The translations under genes and the position numbers were made by a program. Shown here piece after piece: positions 52,925 to 61,110 of a DNA stretch of 64,000 nucleotides. The stretch is taken from the NCBI GenBank assembly GCA_964500645.1, contig CAZCOH010000004.1, positions 15,164 to 79,163 of the forward strand, written 5' to 3'. The stretch's first letter is position 1, and each line of letters starts with the position of its first letter. The stretch is from CAYFIW01 sp964500645. GTDB taxonomy: Bacteria; Chloroflexota; Dehalococcoidia; Lucifugimonadales; UBA826. Below the pieces are notes generated by a model, which was given only the letters and a program-made list of their open reading frames with translations, searched no databases and was not told the origin of the DNA.

Positions 52925-53895
52925 TTTAATTTCATCGCTAGATACATCATAAGTGGTGCTCCGACTATAGTTGTTGCCATTCCAACTGGGAATTCAGTGG
53001 GAGCAAATAACAATCTTGCGATCTGATCTGAGCTTAGGGTTGATATAGACCCAATCAGGGACGAACCAATAACCAGCTGAAGTGGAGAATTACCCAATAT
53101 TTTTCTTGAAATGTGTGGTGAAATTAAACCTACGAATCCAATTAATCCTCCAGCATAGACAGATGCCCCTGTGAGTATGCCAACCAAAGACATGGAAAAC
53201 GCTCGGGTTTTTATTGGATCCACGCCGAGTGATCGACTTAAAATGTCGCTCAACATCATGGGAAAGAACCTTTTTGAAATCAACAAGGTAATTACAAAAC
53301 AGGCAATAAATGTAACTAGAAGGTATCTAAATATCTCCCAGGTACTTGAAGTAAACGAACCTGCGACTAACCCAATAACCTGTGTTGGAAAAACTCTACC
53401 GTGAGATATTATGGAAGTCCCTATAGAAACGGTTAGGGCTCCTACAGCAATACCCATGATTGCCAACTTGATAGGAGATAAATCTCTGCTGGATATTAGT
53501 TTGAATAGAATTAGTGAAACTAATAGTGATGAGGTGATTGCACCTAGAAAAACCCCGAATGATCCGGTTGTTATTATGCCGGCCGTTATTGCGGCGAGGA
53601 AAATAGCAGCCCCACCTCCTACACCAAATAAATTGGGGTCTCCCAAGTTACTCCGTGTTGATAATTGGATAAGTACACCAGCAAGCCCAAGACATCCGCC
53701 GGCTAATATACTCACCAATATTCTAGGTATCCTGATTGTCCAGACTATCGTCTGTCCTATGCTCCCTTCTTCGGATCTGAGTAAGCCACTAAGGATCTCA
53801 CTCGTACTCAGGTTTCCGGGCCCCGCAATCAACCCTATTAGGGCTAGAAATATTAATAACGCAACTAGACAGGAGTATCTAATGGCCTTGGTCAA
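52921..53895 (-). CDS. FecCD-type ABC transporter permease
   Basis: 324 residues, about 9-10 TM helices. LAGVLIQLSTRSNLGDPNLFGVGGGAAIF is the conserved FecCD/BtuC start, GLISPHISRKIL the coupling loop, and LFAPTEFPVGMATTIVGAPLMMYL the C-terminal part. It forms the membrane pore for iron-siderophore, heme or cobalamin import. It overlaps the ATPase start by 4 nt and follows the binding lipoprotein by 14 nt, so a three-gene operon is evident. Confidence 0.9.
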   Translation of the reverse strand: MTKAIRYSCLVALLIFLALIGLIAGPGNLSTSEILSGLLRSEEGSIGQTIVWTIRIPRILVSILAGGCLGLAGVLIQLSTRSNLGDPNLFGVGGGAAIFLAAITAGIITTGSFGVFLGAITSSLLVSLILFKLISSRDLSPIKLAIMGIAVGALTVSIGTSIISHGRVFPTQVIGLVAGSFTSSTWEIFRYLLVTFIACFVITLLISKRFFPMMLSDILSRSLGVDPIKTRAFSMSLVGILTGASVYAGGLIGFVGLISPHISRKILGNSPLQLVIGSSLIGSISTLSSDQIARLLFAPTEFPVGMATTIVGAPLMMYLAMKLK

Positions 53896-53909
53896 ATTAT
53901 TACTTGTTG

Positions 53910-55001
53910 CTATTTTTGTTGAATTCCATTTTTCAGGGATTCTACAGCATCAACGATTCTTGGTCCTGGTGATTGCAAAAACAAAGTTAAATCGGCCTCA
54001 AATATATTGCCGGTTTGTATCGCTTTTAAAGCAGCGAAAGGAGGAATCTGTGTAATAGTTTCAGAAAGCCTGGGGGCAGGTTCTGGAGCAGGTGTTATTG
54101 TGACTATGACATCTGGGTTGGCCATTAGGATAGCTTCAGGAGTCATCATAGAGAACCCCGGAAAAGGGCCTGAGTCTGGTAGTCCCTCAGCTTTATTTGC
54201 CATCCCTAGTGTAGATGCGATCAAACCTGTGTAAGATTCCGGCCTGGCAGCATAAAGGTTTCTATCTTGGTCTGATATTAACATCAATACGCTGCGTTCA
54301 TCTGAGTCACCCACTGCAGAAAGCCTATTTTCTATCTCTGAGACTTTCTGGGCTGCAATGTCGTCATTACCTATAACCTTACCAACGTTCAGAATGTTTG
54401 ATTTAACATCTTCAACAGATTCCACTTTCACAGCCATAACCTTAAGCCCAGATTGTCCTAAAATGGACGCGAATCTCGCTTGAGTGAGGGCCTCAATAAT
54501 TACCAGGTCTGGCCGGGCAGCTAAAATAGCCTCAATAGAAGGATCATATGAGCTTCCGACGTCTGGTAGTAATTTTGCTTCTTCAGGGAAATTGGACGCT
54601 CGATCTCTAAGTACCGATGTTCCACCTGCAGAGTAGAGGATCTCGGTTGCTGTAGGGCTTAATGTGGCTATTCTTTCTGGGGTAGCGTCGAAGGATAGAT
54701 TTTGTCCTAAAGCATCAATAATCTCAACACTGTGATGGTGCTCTTCGTCCTCGTCATGCTTTTCGTGTTCGTCATGCTCTTCGTCCTCGTCATGCTCTTC
54801 GTCCTCGTCATGCTTTTCATTGGCAGGATCAGGTTCAGGTAATTTCGCCGTTTCTGCTTTTTTTTCTTCCGTGTTTGTAACTTGTGCCGATGGTTGCTCT
54901 GGAGTCTCGTTATCAGTTGAACAAGCGGATAAACTGATCACAAATAGACTGAATATGGTCAGAAACAAGAACGAATTTTTTTTAGTTATATGTGTTAACA
55001 C
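53910..55001 (-). CDS. ABC transporter substrate-binding lipoprotein with His/Asp/Glu-rich segment
   Basis: 363 residues. Lipobox LSAC with Cys27; residues 64-90 are almost only His, Asp, Glu and Lys (HDEDEEH repeats, DNA 54732-54812); the rest is a BtuF/FhuD/HmuT-like domain (AILAARPDLVIIEA, VLMLISDQDRN, SETITQIPPFAALKAI). The metal-rich stretch resembles the loop of ZnuA-type zinc binders, unusual in the FecB/BtuF clade. Substrate is therefore uncertain: ferric siderophore, heme, cobalamin or metal. No cobalamin riboswitch is visible upstream. Confidence 0.88.
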   Translation of the reverse strand: MLTHITKKNSFLFLTIFSLFVISLSACSTDNETPEQPSAQVTNTEEKKAETAKLPEPDPANEKHDEDEEHDEDEEHDEHEKHDEDEEHHHSVEIIDALGQNLSFDATPERIATLSPTATEILYSAGGTSVLRDRASNFPEEAKLLPDVGSSYDPSIEAILAARPDLVIIEALTQARFASILGQSGLKVMAVKVESVEDVKSNILNVGKVIGNDDIAAQKVSEIENRLSAVGDSDERSVLMLISDQDRNLYAARPESYTGLIASTLGMANKAEGLPDSGPFPGFSMMTPEAILMANPDVIVTITPAPEPAPRLSETITQIPPFAALKAIQTGNIFEADLTLFLQSPGPRIVDAVESLKNGIQQK

Positions 55002-55067
55002 TAGGGCACCTATTATTTTCTATTTTCTCTCAAGAACTCTAAATTTATCCTATTACGATAAAGATTA

Positions 55068-55083
55068 TTATTTTATAAAATAA
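55068..55083. promoter_or_regulatory. AT-rich palindrome upstream of the metallophore importer
   Basis: 16-bp perfect palindrome TTATTTTATAAAATAA, 67 nt before the substrate-binding gene, candidate operator of a metal regulator. The rest of 55002-55283 is AT-rich with no gene. Confidence 0.35.
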
Positions 55084-55283
55084 GATAATATTTAAAGCAT
55101 TACAAACGATAATACTATGGATTTACATTCATATCAATTTCGTTTATTGAGATCGTATTTGGAAATATTTCTTTAGGCTAATGTAAATAGAATGTTTTGT
55201 ATTATGCATTAAGTAAGTTCATATATATAAAATAAGTTAGTTGAAGCTTTTGCGTATATATGGACTGTAGTTTCAGCAATATT

Positions 55284-55433
55284 TCATTTTGAATGTGCAG
55301 CTCCTATGCTAAATAATTTGGAAGTACACTTTCCGCAGATACCGTAGGTTGCAGTTCTCCCATTCTGGAGCACTTTTTCCTTGGGACTGTGTATTGATTG
55401 TTTGCTTTTGCATTTAAGGCAATATGCAGTCAT
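55284..55433 (-). CDS. Small zinc-ribbon protein, DUF5679-like (paralogue of 3590)
   Basis: 49 residues with CLKC (residues 5-8) and CGKC (33-36), and the same MxAYCLKCK...TxGIC frame as the 3590 gene. An in-frame ATG 15 nt upstream gives MRVYD; I chose the later start because it matches the paralogue. No strong ribosome site. Structural zinc likely; function unknown. Confidence 0.7.
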   Translation of the reverse strand: MTAYCLKCKSKQSIHSPKEKVLQNGRTATYGICGKCTSKLFSIGAAHSK

Positions 55434-55704
55434 GTCATACACTCGCATTTTGTAACAGTTGCCGAATATCAGATGGCTCAGGCATGTTGGACTTAGAGGT
55501 AACTTCAACTTATTGAACGTTGGGTTTTCTGACGCCTACCCACTACTTAACAAGACAGTAGATGCTAAATAGTGGGCAGACTAATCCTGGCAAGTGTTAA
55601 GCTGTATCGCATTCTGTTGAGTTGCATTTAATACAATACGGTTTGGTGTTGAGGAGATGCGAATTAATACACCTGCCGTAGCACCGAGATTACCTGGATG
55701 CTAC

Positions 55705-55776
55705 TAGGTAAAGAGATGGTATAAAGTCTTTGAAGTGGTGGTTGAGGAAGAGACGCTCACACCAACTCTTTACCTA
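55705..55776 (-). terminator. Inverted repeat downstream of the iron-binding lipoprotein
   Basis: 11-bp arms TAGGTAAAGAG (55705-55715) and CTCTTTACCTA (55766-55776) with a 50-nt loop, just past the stop of the minus-strand gene at 55794. The arms may mark an extended terminator. Nothing else is seen in 55434-55793. Confidence 0.45.
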
Positions 55777-55793
55777 ATGGAAACATTAAATTG

Positions 55794-56963
55794 TTAATCA
55801 AGCATTCCTAGTTCTTGGAATATTTTCTGAGTTCCTTCGAGGTCTGACAGATCTTCCATACTAAGAGACGGTATGTTCAATTCCGAGAATGAGGGTAGGA
55901 ATTTATGAACATTCACGCCTTCGGGGATAACTGGATATTCATAGATTTGGCCGTTGAAGTACTGCTGAGCAACCGTGGTGGTCATGAACCTTAAAAACTT
56001 CTCGGCGTTATCTACGTTTTCAGCTGTGTCTACTATTCCGGCACCTGCGACCATGACTAGGCTTCCGGGTCCCCCGTTGCTGAGGTATAGATTAGCGGCA
56101 TTGAATTCTGTGCCCTCTGCAGCCACAAACCTGTGAAGGTAGTAGTGGTTTACGAGTCCTATGCTGATTTCTTCAGCTGCTGCACCGGCAACTTGTGGAG
56201 TGTTCTTAGGATAAATTATTGGCTCATTATCCAACATGGCTTCTAGCCATGCTCTGGTTTTATCTTCTCCCCATAGAGCTCGCATGCCAGTAATCATTGT
56301 TTGAAACGAACTGTTGGTTGGAGCCCAACCAAGTTTACCTTTCCACTTGGGATCGGTTAAATCTTCAAGAGAACTGGGTAATTCTGAAGCATCAATTGAC
56401 GCTGTATGTACTAACGTCCGTGCTCGGCCCGACAGACCAATCCATGTTCCGTCAGAAGGCTTTGCCCAGTCAGATATTCGACCAGTTATGTCTTCTGGTA
56501 ATTCCTTTAATCTGCCTTCTGCGGATAGGAATCCTAATCCGCCGGGATCCTGTGCCCAGTAAATGTCTGCGGGACTATTGTCGCCTTCTTCCAGAATCAT
56601 GGTGGCTATAGGGAAGGTTTTTCCATATTTAACTTCAACATCAATTCCTGTTGCTTCTTCAAACATCGTTACGATGTTTCCAACTAGGCTTTCCTTTCTT
56701 CCCGAGTAGAGCACTAGTTTGCCGGGATCAAGGTCCACGACTATGGTTTCGCCAGGAACCTTAACTTCCTTGACTACTTCCTTGATCACTGTTTCGCCAG
56801 GAACCTTAACTTCCTTGACTACTTCCTTGATCACTGTTTCGCCAGGAACCTGTACTTCAACAACCTCGGTCTCACCGGAGCATGCAACCGAGATGATGCC
56901 AATCACCATCACAGCCATCATGACGAGGCTCAAAGTCAATCTGCTTTTTCGAACAAACTTCAT
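55794..56963 (-). CDS. Ferric iron ABC transporter substrate-binding lipoprotein (FutA/FbpA-like), orphan
   Basis: 389 residues. A lipobox at Cys28 (ISVAC) is followed by a linker of two perfect 15-residue units VPGETVIKEVVKEVK and part of a third. The domain then begins LVLYSGRKESLVGNIVTMFEEATGIDVEV, a FutA/FbpA-like signature, with ADIYWAQDPGGLGFLS, GRARTLVH and the YYLHR Tyr region. It binds Fe(III) periplasmically or on the cell surface. There is no neighbouring permease or ATPase. I chose the second ATG (56963), since AAGGAG is too close to the first. Confidence 0.88.
   Translation of the reverse strand: MKFVRKSRLTLSLVMMAVMVIGIISVACSGETEVVEVQVPGETVIKEVVKEVKVPGETVIKEVVKEVKVPGETIVVDLDPGKLVLYSGRKESLVGNIVTMFEEATGIDVEVKYGKTFPIATMILEEGDNSPADIYWAQDPGGLGFLSAEGRLKELPEDITGRISDWAKPSDGTWIGLSGRARTLVHTASIDASELPSSLEDLTDPKWKGKLGWAPTNSSFQTMITGMRALWGEDKTRAWLEAMLDNEPIIYPKNTPQVAGAAAEEISIGLVNHYYLHRFVAAEGTEFNAANLYLSNGGPGSLVMVAGAGIVDTAENVDNAEKFLRFMTTTVAQQYFNGQIYEYPVIPEGVNVHKFLPSFSELNIPSLSMEDLSDLEGTQKIFQELGMLD
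56751..56850. repeat. Perfect 45-bp tandem repeat in the lipoprotein linker
   Basis: Two identical 45-bp units (56751-56795 and 56796-56840) plus the first 10 bases of a third, encoding VPGETVIKEVVKEVK. The exact identity, including silent positions, points to recent slippage or recombination. Confidence 0.85.
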
Positions 56964-57041
56964 TTTCATTACTCCTTATAAAGCATTCGCGTAGCACTAT
57001 CAAACTACTAAAGGATTGCAATAATAACTGTTAGTAGTAGT

Positions 57042-57158
57042 AAGTATTTACTTGCGTTATATGTTGATATAAATCAGTGAAGTAAGTACATACTAACTAA
57101 AATAGTAAATACCGGCGTCTCATTGGTCAATAAGCAAATCGTAAATACTCAGTATTTA
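57042..57158. promoter_or_regulatory. Cluster of AGTA/TACT inverted repeats between iron SBP and hemH
   Basis: Three short palindromes sit in the divergent 390-bp region: AAGTA-TT-TACTT (57042-57053), AGTA-CA-TACT (57085-57094) and TAAATACT-C-AGTATTTA (57142-57158). They share AGTA/TACT half-sites and may bind one regulator controlling iron uptake and heme synthesis. They do not match the canonical Fur or DtxR box. Confidence 0.4.
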
Positions 57159-57360
57159 GATTAGTGATGGTATTGGTGTCGGCTTGTTTTGATTGGCTGT
57201 TAGGTAATATTCTTTAGTAGAGTGGTTTGTTAGAAGTAGATAGGTATTTAAGAAGAATTGTGATCTTCATAAATCGCATATTTACTCATCATCACTTCAA
57301 ATCGATTATGTACAGAAGGGTCATTTCGTTTACACCAGACAATGTGGAATGCTATGAGTT

Positions 57361-58383
57361 ATGGATAAATCTTTGAAAACAGGCTATTTACTTATGAATA
57401 TAGGTACGCCTTCGGAGCCTACTGTCAAAGGAGTTAGAACATACCTTAAAGAATTTCTCTCAGATCCGGACGTCATTGATACAAATCCGATTTTACGTTG
57501 GGTTATCGTTAATATGATCGTGGCTCCTCTAAGGCCAAGGAGAGTTGTTCCTCAGTATAAGAGCATATGGACAGAGGAAGGTTCGCCTTTACTGGTCAAC
57601 TCAGAGAAATTTGCCATTGCTTTGAATAGGGAAAATCTACAACTCACAGTTCAGGTGGGTATGAGATATGGTCAGCCATCTATAGAAGAGGGTATTGATC
57701 GACTATTGGAGCGCGGGGTTGGCAAGATAATACTCTGTCCCATGTTTCCCCAATATGCTCAAGCTACTACCGGGTCATGTATAAGTTACGCATCAAAAAT
57801 TCTCGATCAAAAGGCTATTAAATATGAGACGATAACGGAGTTTTTCAGAGAGGAATTTTATATAAAAGCTGTTCAAGAGAAGATTGAAAATAGTGAGGAA
57901 TTTCATCAGAGTGATCTACTACTATTTAGCTTTCATGGGCTTCCTGAAAGGCAGATACGCAGACTGGATTCCTCAGGTAAATATTGTCTTGTAAATGAAG
58001 ACTGTTGCAACTCTGATTCAGAATTTAACAAACTATGCTACCGGTTTCACTGCCAGAAAACTGTCCGAGACGTGATGTCAGGAATCGTGACGGACAAACC
58101 CTTTCAAACATGTTTTCAAAGCAGGTTTGGAATGGATAAATGGATTCAACCTGACATTTTGAACGTACTACAGGAGTGCGTGGATAGGGGTATCAAAAAT
58201 ATTGCCGTATCATGCCCTTCATTCGTGGCTGACTGCCTTGAGACTCTAGAAGAGATTTCTATACGTGACAGGGAGTATTTTCAGGATATAGGCGGCGAGA
58301 GTCTTAACTTGATACCTTCGCTTAATACGTCTTCATCGTGGGTGTCTGGATTCGCAGATTTTCTTTACGGTAAGGGTCAATGA
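57361..58383 (+). CDS. hemH: Ferrochelatase
   Basis: 340 residues. LLLFSFHGLPERQIR carries the metal-inserting His192, NIGTPSEPTVKGVRTYLKEFLSDPDVID the N-terminus, and ILCPMFPQYAQATTGS the porphyrin site. Cysteines at 209, 215, 216, 226 and 231 hint at a [2Fe-2S] cluster or zinc. It inserts Fe2+ into protoporphyrin or coproporphyrin. The gene faces the iron-binding lipoprotein, with which it may share regulation. Confidence 0.93.
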   Translation: MDKSLKTGYLLMNIGTPSEPTVKGVRTYLKEFLSDPDVIDTNPILRWVIVNMIVAPLRPRRVVPQYKSIWTEEGSPLLVNSEKFAIALNRENLQLTVQVGMRYGQPSIEEGIDRLLERGVGKIILCPMFPQYAQATTGSCISYASKILDQKAIKYETITEFFREEFYIKAVQEKIENSEEFHQSDLLLFSFHGLPERQIRRLDSSGKYCLVNEDCCNSDSEFNKLCYRFHCQKTVRDVMSGIVTDKPFQTCFQSRFGMDKWIQPDILNVLQECVDRGIKNIAVSCPSFVADCLETLEEISIRDREYFQDIGGESLNLIPSLNTSSSWVSGFADFLYGKGQ

Positions 58384-58505
58384 GGTTTTGTAGAGTCGCT
58401 CTAACGCACTGTTTTTTTGTTAGTTACTTTAGTTGACAGTTTTGATAACTGAAAATAACTCACGGTTTGCTGTTATAGTCGGTCCTTCATCAATGGAAAG
58501 TTTGC

Positions 58506-59939
58506 TTGCGCAATAAATTTGTATTCACATTTATATCCCTAGCTATAGGAGTGTTCTGTTTGGTCGCTGACCAGCAGGGTATTTCAATGGCTTTGCCAAC
58601 AATTTCTGAATACTTCTCCTCCGACTTACCTACAACGCAGTGGGTCCTTGTCAGCTACGTATTGGCCATCAGTGTTGCCTTGTTACCAATGGGCAGAGTG
58701 TCAGATTTAATAGGTCACAAAAGGATTTATGTATTGGGCTTTGGGCTTTGTTCTCTAACCACGTTAGTGGCAGGATTTTCTCCCTCTATTCTAGCTTTAA
58801 TCATAGCCTGCTTTATTCGTGGTATAGGTTCAGGTATGACTCAAAGTACATCCATGGCGTTGATGATATCTCTTTTTGGGCGTGAAAGGACGGGTCAGGC
58901 TCTAGGCATATACATAAGCATTGTTGGCGTAGGGAGTGCGGCTGGACCTTTGATATCAGGGTATCTTTTGAGTACTTATGATTGGAGGATACTGTTTCTT
59001 CTACTAAGTGTTCTTGGGATCATTGCCACTTCGACCGCGGCAGCATTGGTACCTGGTGACGCTTCAAAGCGATTGAGTTTTTCAAATTTTCATTTCGATT
59101 GGATTGGTGCTTTGCTGTTTACTGTATCCCTAAGTAGTTTTCTACAAGCGATGACATGGAGTCCAGATTTAGGATATCTAGATTGGCGAATGGTAACTTT
59201 GTTTTTTACCTCAATAGTATCTTTGACTGGGTTTATTTTCAGAGAACTCACTACATCTGAACCTATGATGGATTTACGGTTTTTCAAACACCGGCTGTTT
59301 TCTTCAGGCGTTGCATCTGCCTTTCTTTTTTTCATAGGTATCTCGTGTAATTATTTGTTCATACCATTTTATCTGCAAATTGTCCTTGGATATGAGCCTT
59401 ATCAGATAGGGTTTTTTACTGCTTCATCTGCGATGTCAATGGCAGTGGTCGGATCTATTTGTGGAAGGTTTTCAGACCGTTTTAACCCAAACTGGTTTAC
59501 CGGTGCTGGGCTGTTAATTAGCTGCCTAGGAATGTTTATACTGTCGACATTGAATATGGATTCATCTTGGTTAGTGGTTGTTTTCGGCCTAATTTTAATA
59601 AGTTTCGGACTGGGAACCTTTTACGGTGCAAATAATAAAATTATTTTGAATGCAATTCCAAAAGATTCTCATGGAGTAGTCTCAGGTTTTATACATTTGG
59701 TTAGAAATTCTGCAAGTGTTATTAGCATGGGCGTTGGTGTGGTTGTCGTTACTAGTTTTATGTCATCAATGGGATTTGCTCCAACTTTAGCAGGATTATC
59801 AGACGAGACTGAAATTGCTGTACTGGAAGCCTTTGTGAAAGGTATGAAGTTTGTGTTTTTGTCTTTTTCCTTGATTCTTGTGTTTGGATTTATTATTTCT
59901 TTGCTAGGGGGAAATTTAGAGAAGAATTTGGATAATTGA
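58506..59939 (+). CDS. MFS transporter (DHA2-type multidrug exporter, about 14 TM)
   Basis: 477 residues. ISMALPTISEYFSSDLPTTQWVLVSYVLAI is the DHA2 TM1-TM2 pattern, with PMGRVSDLIGHKRIYVLG the MFS A-motif and GVGSAAGPLISGYL the C-motif of drug antiporters. TTG start with a GGAAAG site. It likely exports a hydrophobic compound and has no evident partner enzyme. Confidence 0.85.
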   Translation: MRNKFVFTFISLAIGVFCLVADQQGISMALPTISEYFSSDLPTTQWVLVSYVLAISVALLPMGRVSDLIGHKRIYVLGFGLCSLTTLVAGFSPSILALIIACFIRGIGSGMTQSTSMALMISLFGRERTGQALGIYISIVGVGSAAGPLISGYLLSTYDWRILFLLLSVLGIIATSTAAALVPGDASKRLSFSNFHFDWIGALLFTVSLSSFLQAMTWSPDLGYLDWRMVTLFFTSIVSLTGFIFRELTTSEPMMDLRFFKHRLFSSGVASAFLFFIGISCNYLFIPFYLQIVLGYEPYQIGFFTASSAMSMAVVGSICGRFSDRFNPNWFTGAGLLISCLGMFILSTLNMDSSWLVVVFGLILISFGLGTFYGANNKIILNAIPKDSHGVVSGFIHLVRNSASVISMGVGVVVVTSFMSSMGFAPTLAGLSDETEIAVLEAFVKGMKFVFLSFSLILVFGFIISLLGGNLEKNLDN

Positions 59940-60059
59940 CGATGCATAGACTTGCAGCTTTAGAATTTCATTAGTAGACCTGTATTATTTAACAAAATGG
60001 AGCTTTTAGGTTCGGTATATTCAGTACTAAAACATTAAGGTTTTATTGTTGAGGATGTT

Positions 60060-60959
60060 ATGTCTGTGAAATTTGTTGATACTTCATTACTAAAAATTGC
60101 ATATGAGGAGCACGGAAATATAGCTGGGGATCCTGTCATTTTGCTTCATGGGTTTCCATACGACATCAGAGCGTGGGATGGTGTTGTTTCGAAATTAGTT
60201 GAATCCGGGAATAGAGTCTTAGTTCCATATTTGAGAGGATATGGCCCTACTAGATTTCTCAGTAAGGAAACACCTCGTTTGGCTCAGCAGACAGCGATAG
60301 CCAATGATTTGATTGACTTTGTGGATGCCCTCGACATAGAAAAATTCGTGGTATCCGGGTTTGACTGGGGTAATCGGGCAGCATGTATCGCCGCCATCTT
60401 GAGACCTGATCTGATCGCAGCATTTGTTTCTATAGGCGGATATGCTGTTCAGAACACAGTTAATCAGGAACTATTCGCCAGCGCTGTTTCTGAGTCAAAA
60501 ATGTGGTACCAGTGGTATTTTAACCTTGATCAGGGAAGAGTCGGCCTAATCAACAACCGAAGAGATATCATTAGATTCCTGTGGGAAACTTGGTCGCCTT
60601 CCTGGGTTTATACTGACGAAGATTTTAATAAATCTGCCGATTCTTTTGATAATCCTGATTTTGTTGAGGTTACATTACATTCCTATAGGCATAGACATAG
60701 GAATGCACCTGGTGACCCTAATTTGGAGAGTGTAGAGATTGAACTATCCCGCGGCCCAGCCATAGAGGTACCTACCATTGTTTTACGTGGTGGTGATAGT
60801 GGTTTTGGAAGACCTTCAAGTTCAATTGAAATAGACAGGAATCACTTTACAAATTTAATTGGAAGTCATGTTGTCGAAGGTGGAGGACATGATTTGCCTG
60901 TTCAAAAACCAGACATAGTATATGCCTCGATTCAAAAATTGGTTTCCAATCATAATTAG
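60060..60959 (+). CDS. Alpha/beta hydrolase, epoxide hydrolase / haloalkane dehalogenase type
   Basis: 299 residues. LLHGFPYDIRAW (oxyanion His-Gly), SGFDWGNRAACI with Asp102 as nucleophile (usual form G-H-D-W-G, here G-F-D-W-G) and the C-terminal GGGHDLP His fit the Asp-His-Asp class. So it is an epoxide hydrolase, dehalogenase or fluoroacetate dehalogenase-like enzyme. GAGGAT precedes ATG 60060. It sits just before a BVMO-like monooxygenase, with which it might share a pathway. Confidence 0.83.
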   Translation: MSVKFVDTSLLKIAYEEHGNIAGDPVILLHGFPYDIRAWDGVVSKLVESGNRVLVPYLRGYGPTRFLSKETPRLAQQTAIANDLIDFVDALDIEKFVVSGFDWGNRAACIAAILRPDLIAAFVSIGGYAVQNTVNQELFASAVSESKMWYQWYFNLDQGRVGLINNRRDIIRFLWETWSPSWVYTDEDFNKSADSFDNPDFVEVTLHSYRHRHRNAPGDPNLESVEIELSRGPAIEVPTIVLRGGDSGFGRPSSSIEIDRNHFTNLIGSHVVEGGGHDLPVQKPDIVYASIQKLVSNHN

Positions 60960-61110
60960 ATTCCGGACACTGATCGATTATCTACCTGAATCTAGATGCT
61001 TGATTAACGACTTTAACTCCTTGTGGTTAAGGGTCAAAATTAGGTATCTTATTCTGCATATTGTCTAATGAGGTTTTGTAAATAATATTTAAGTTGGAAG
61101 GTTTCTTACT

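Noticed and set aside
55002..55283. Cobalamin riboswitch upstream of the FecCD importer
   Set aside because: No B12-box-like sequence or GC-rich stem is present; the region is AT-rich.
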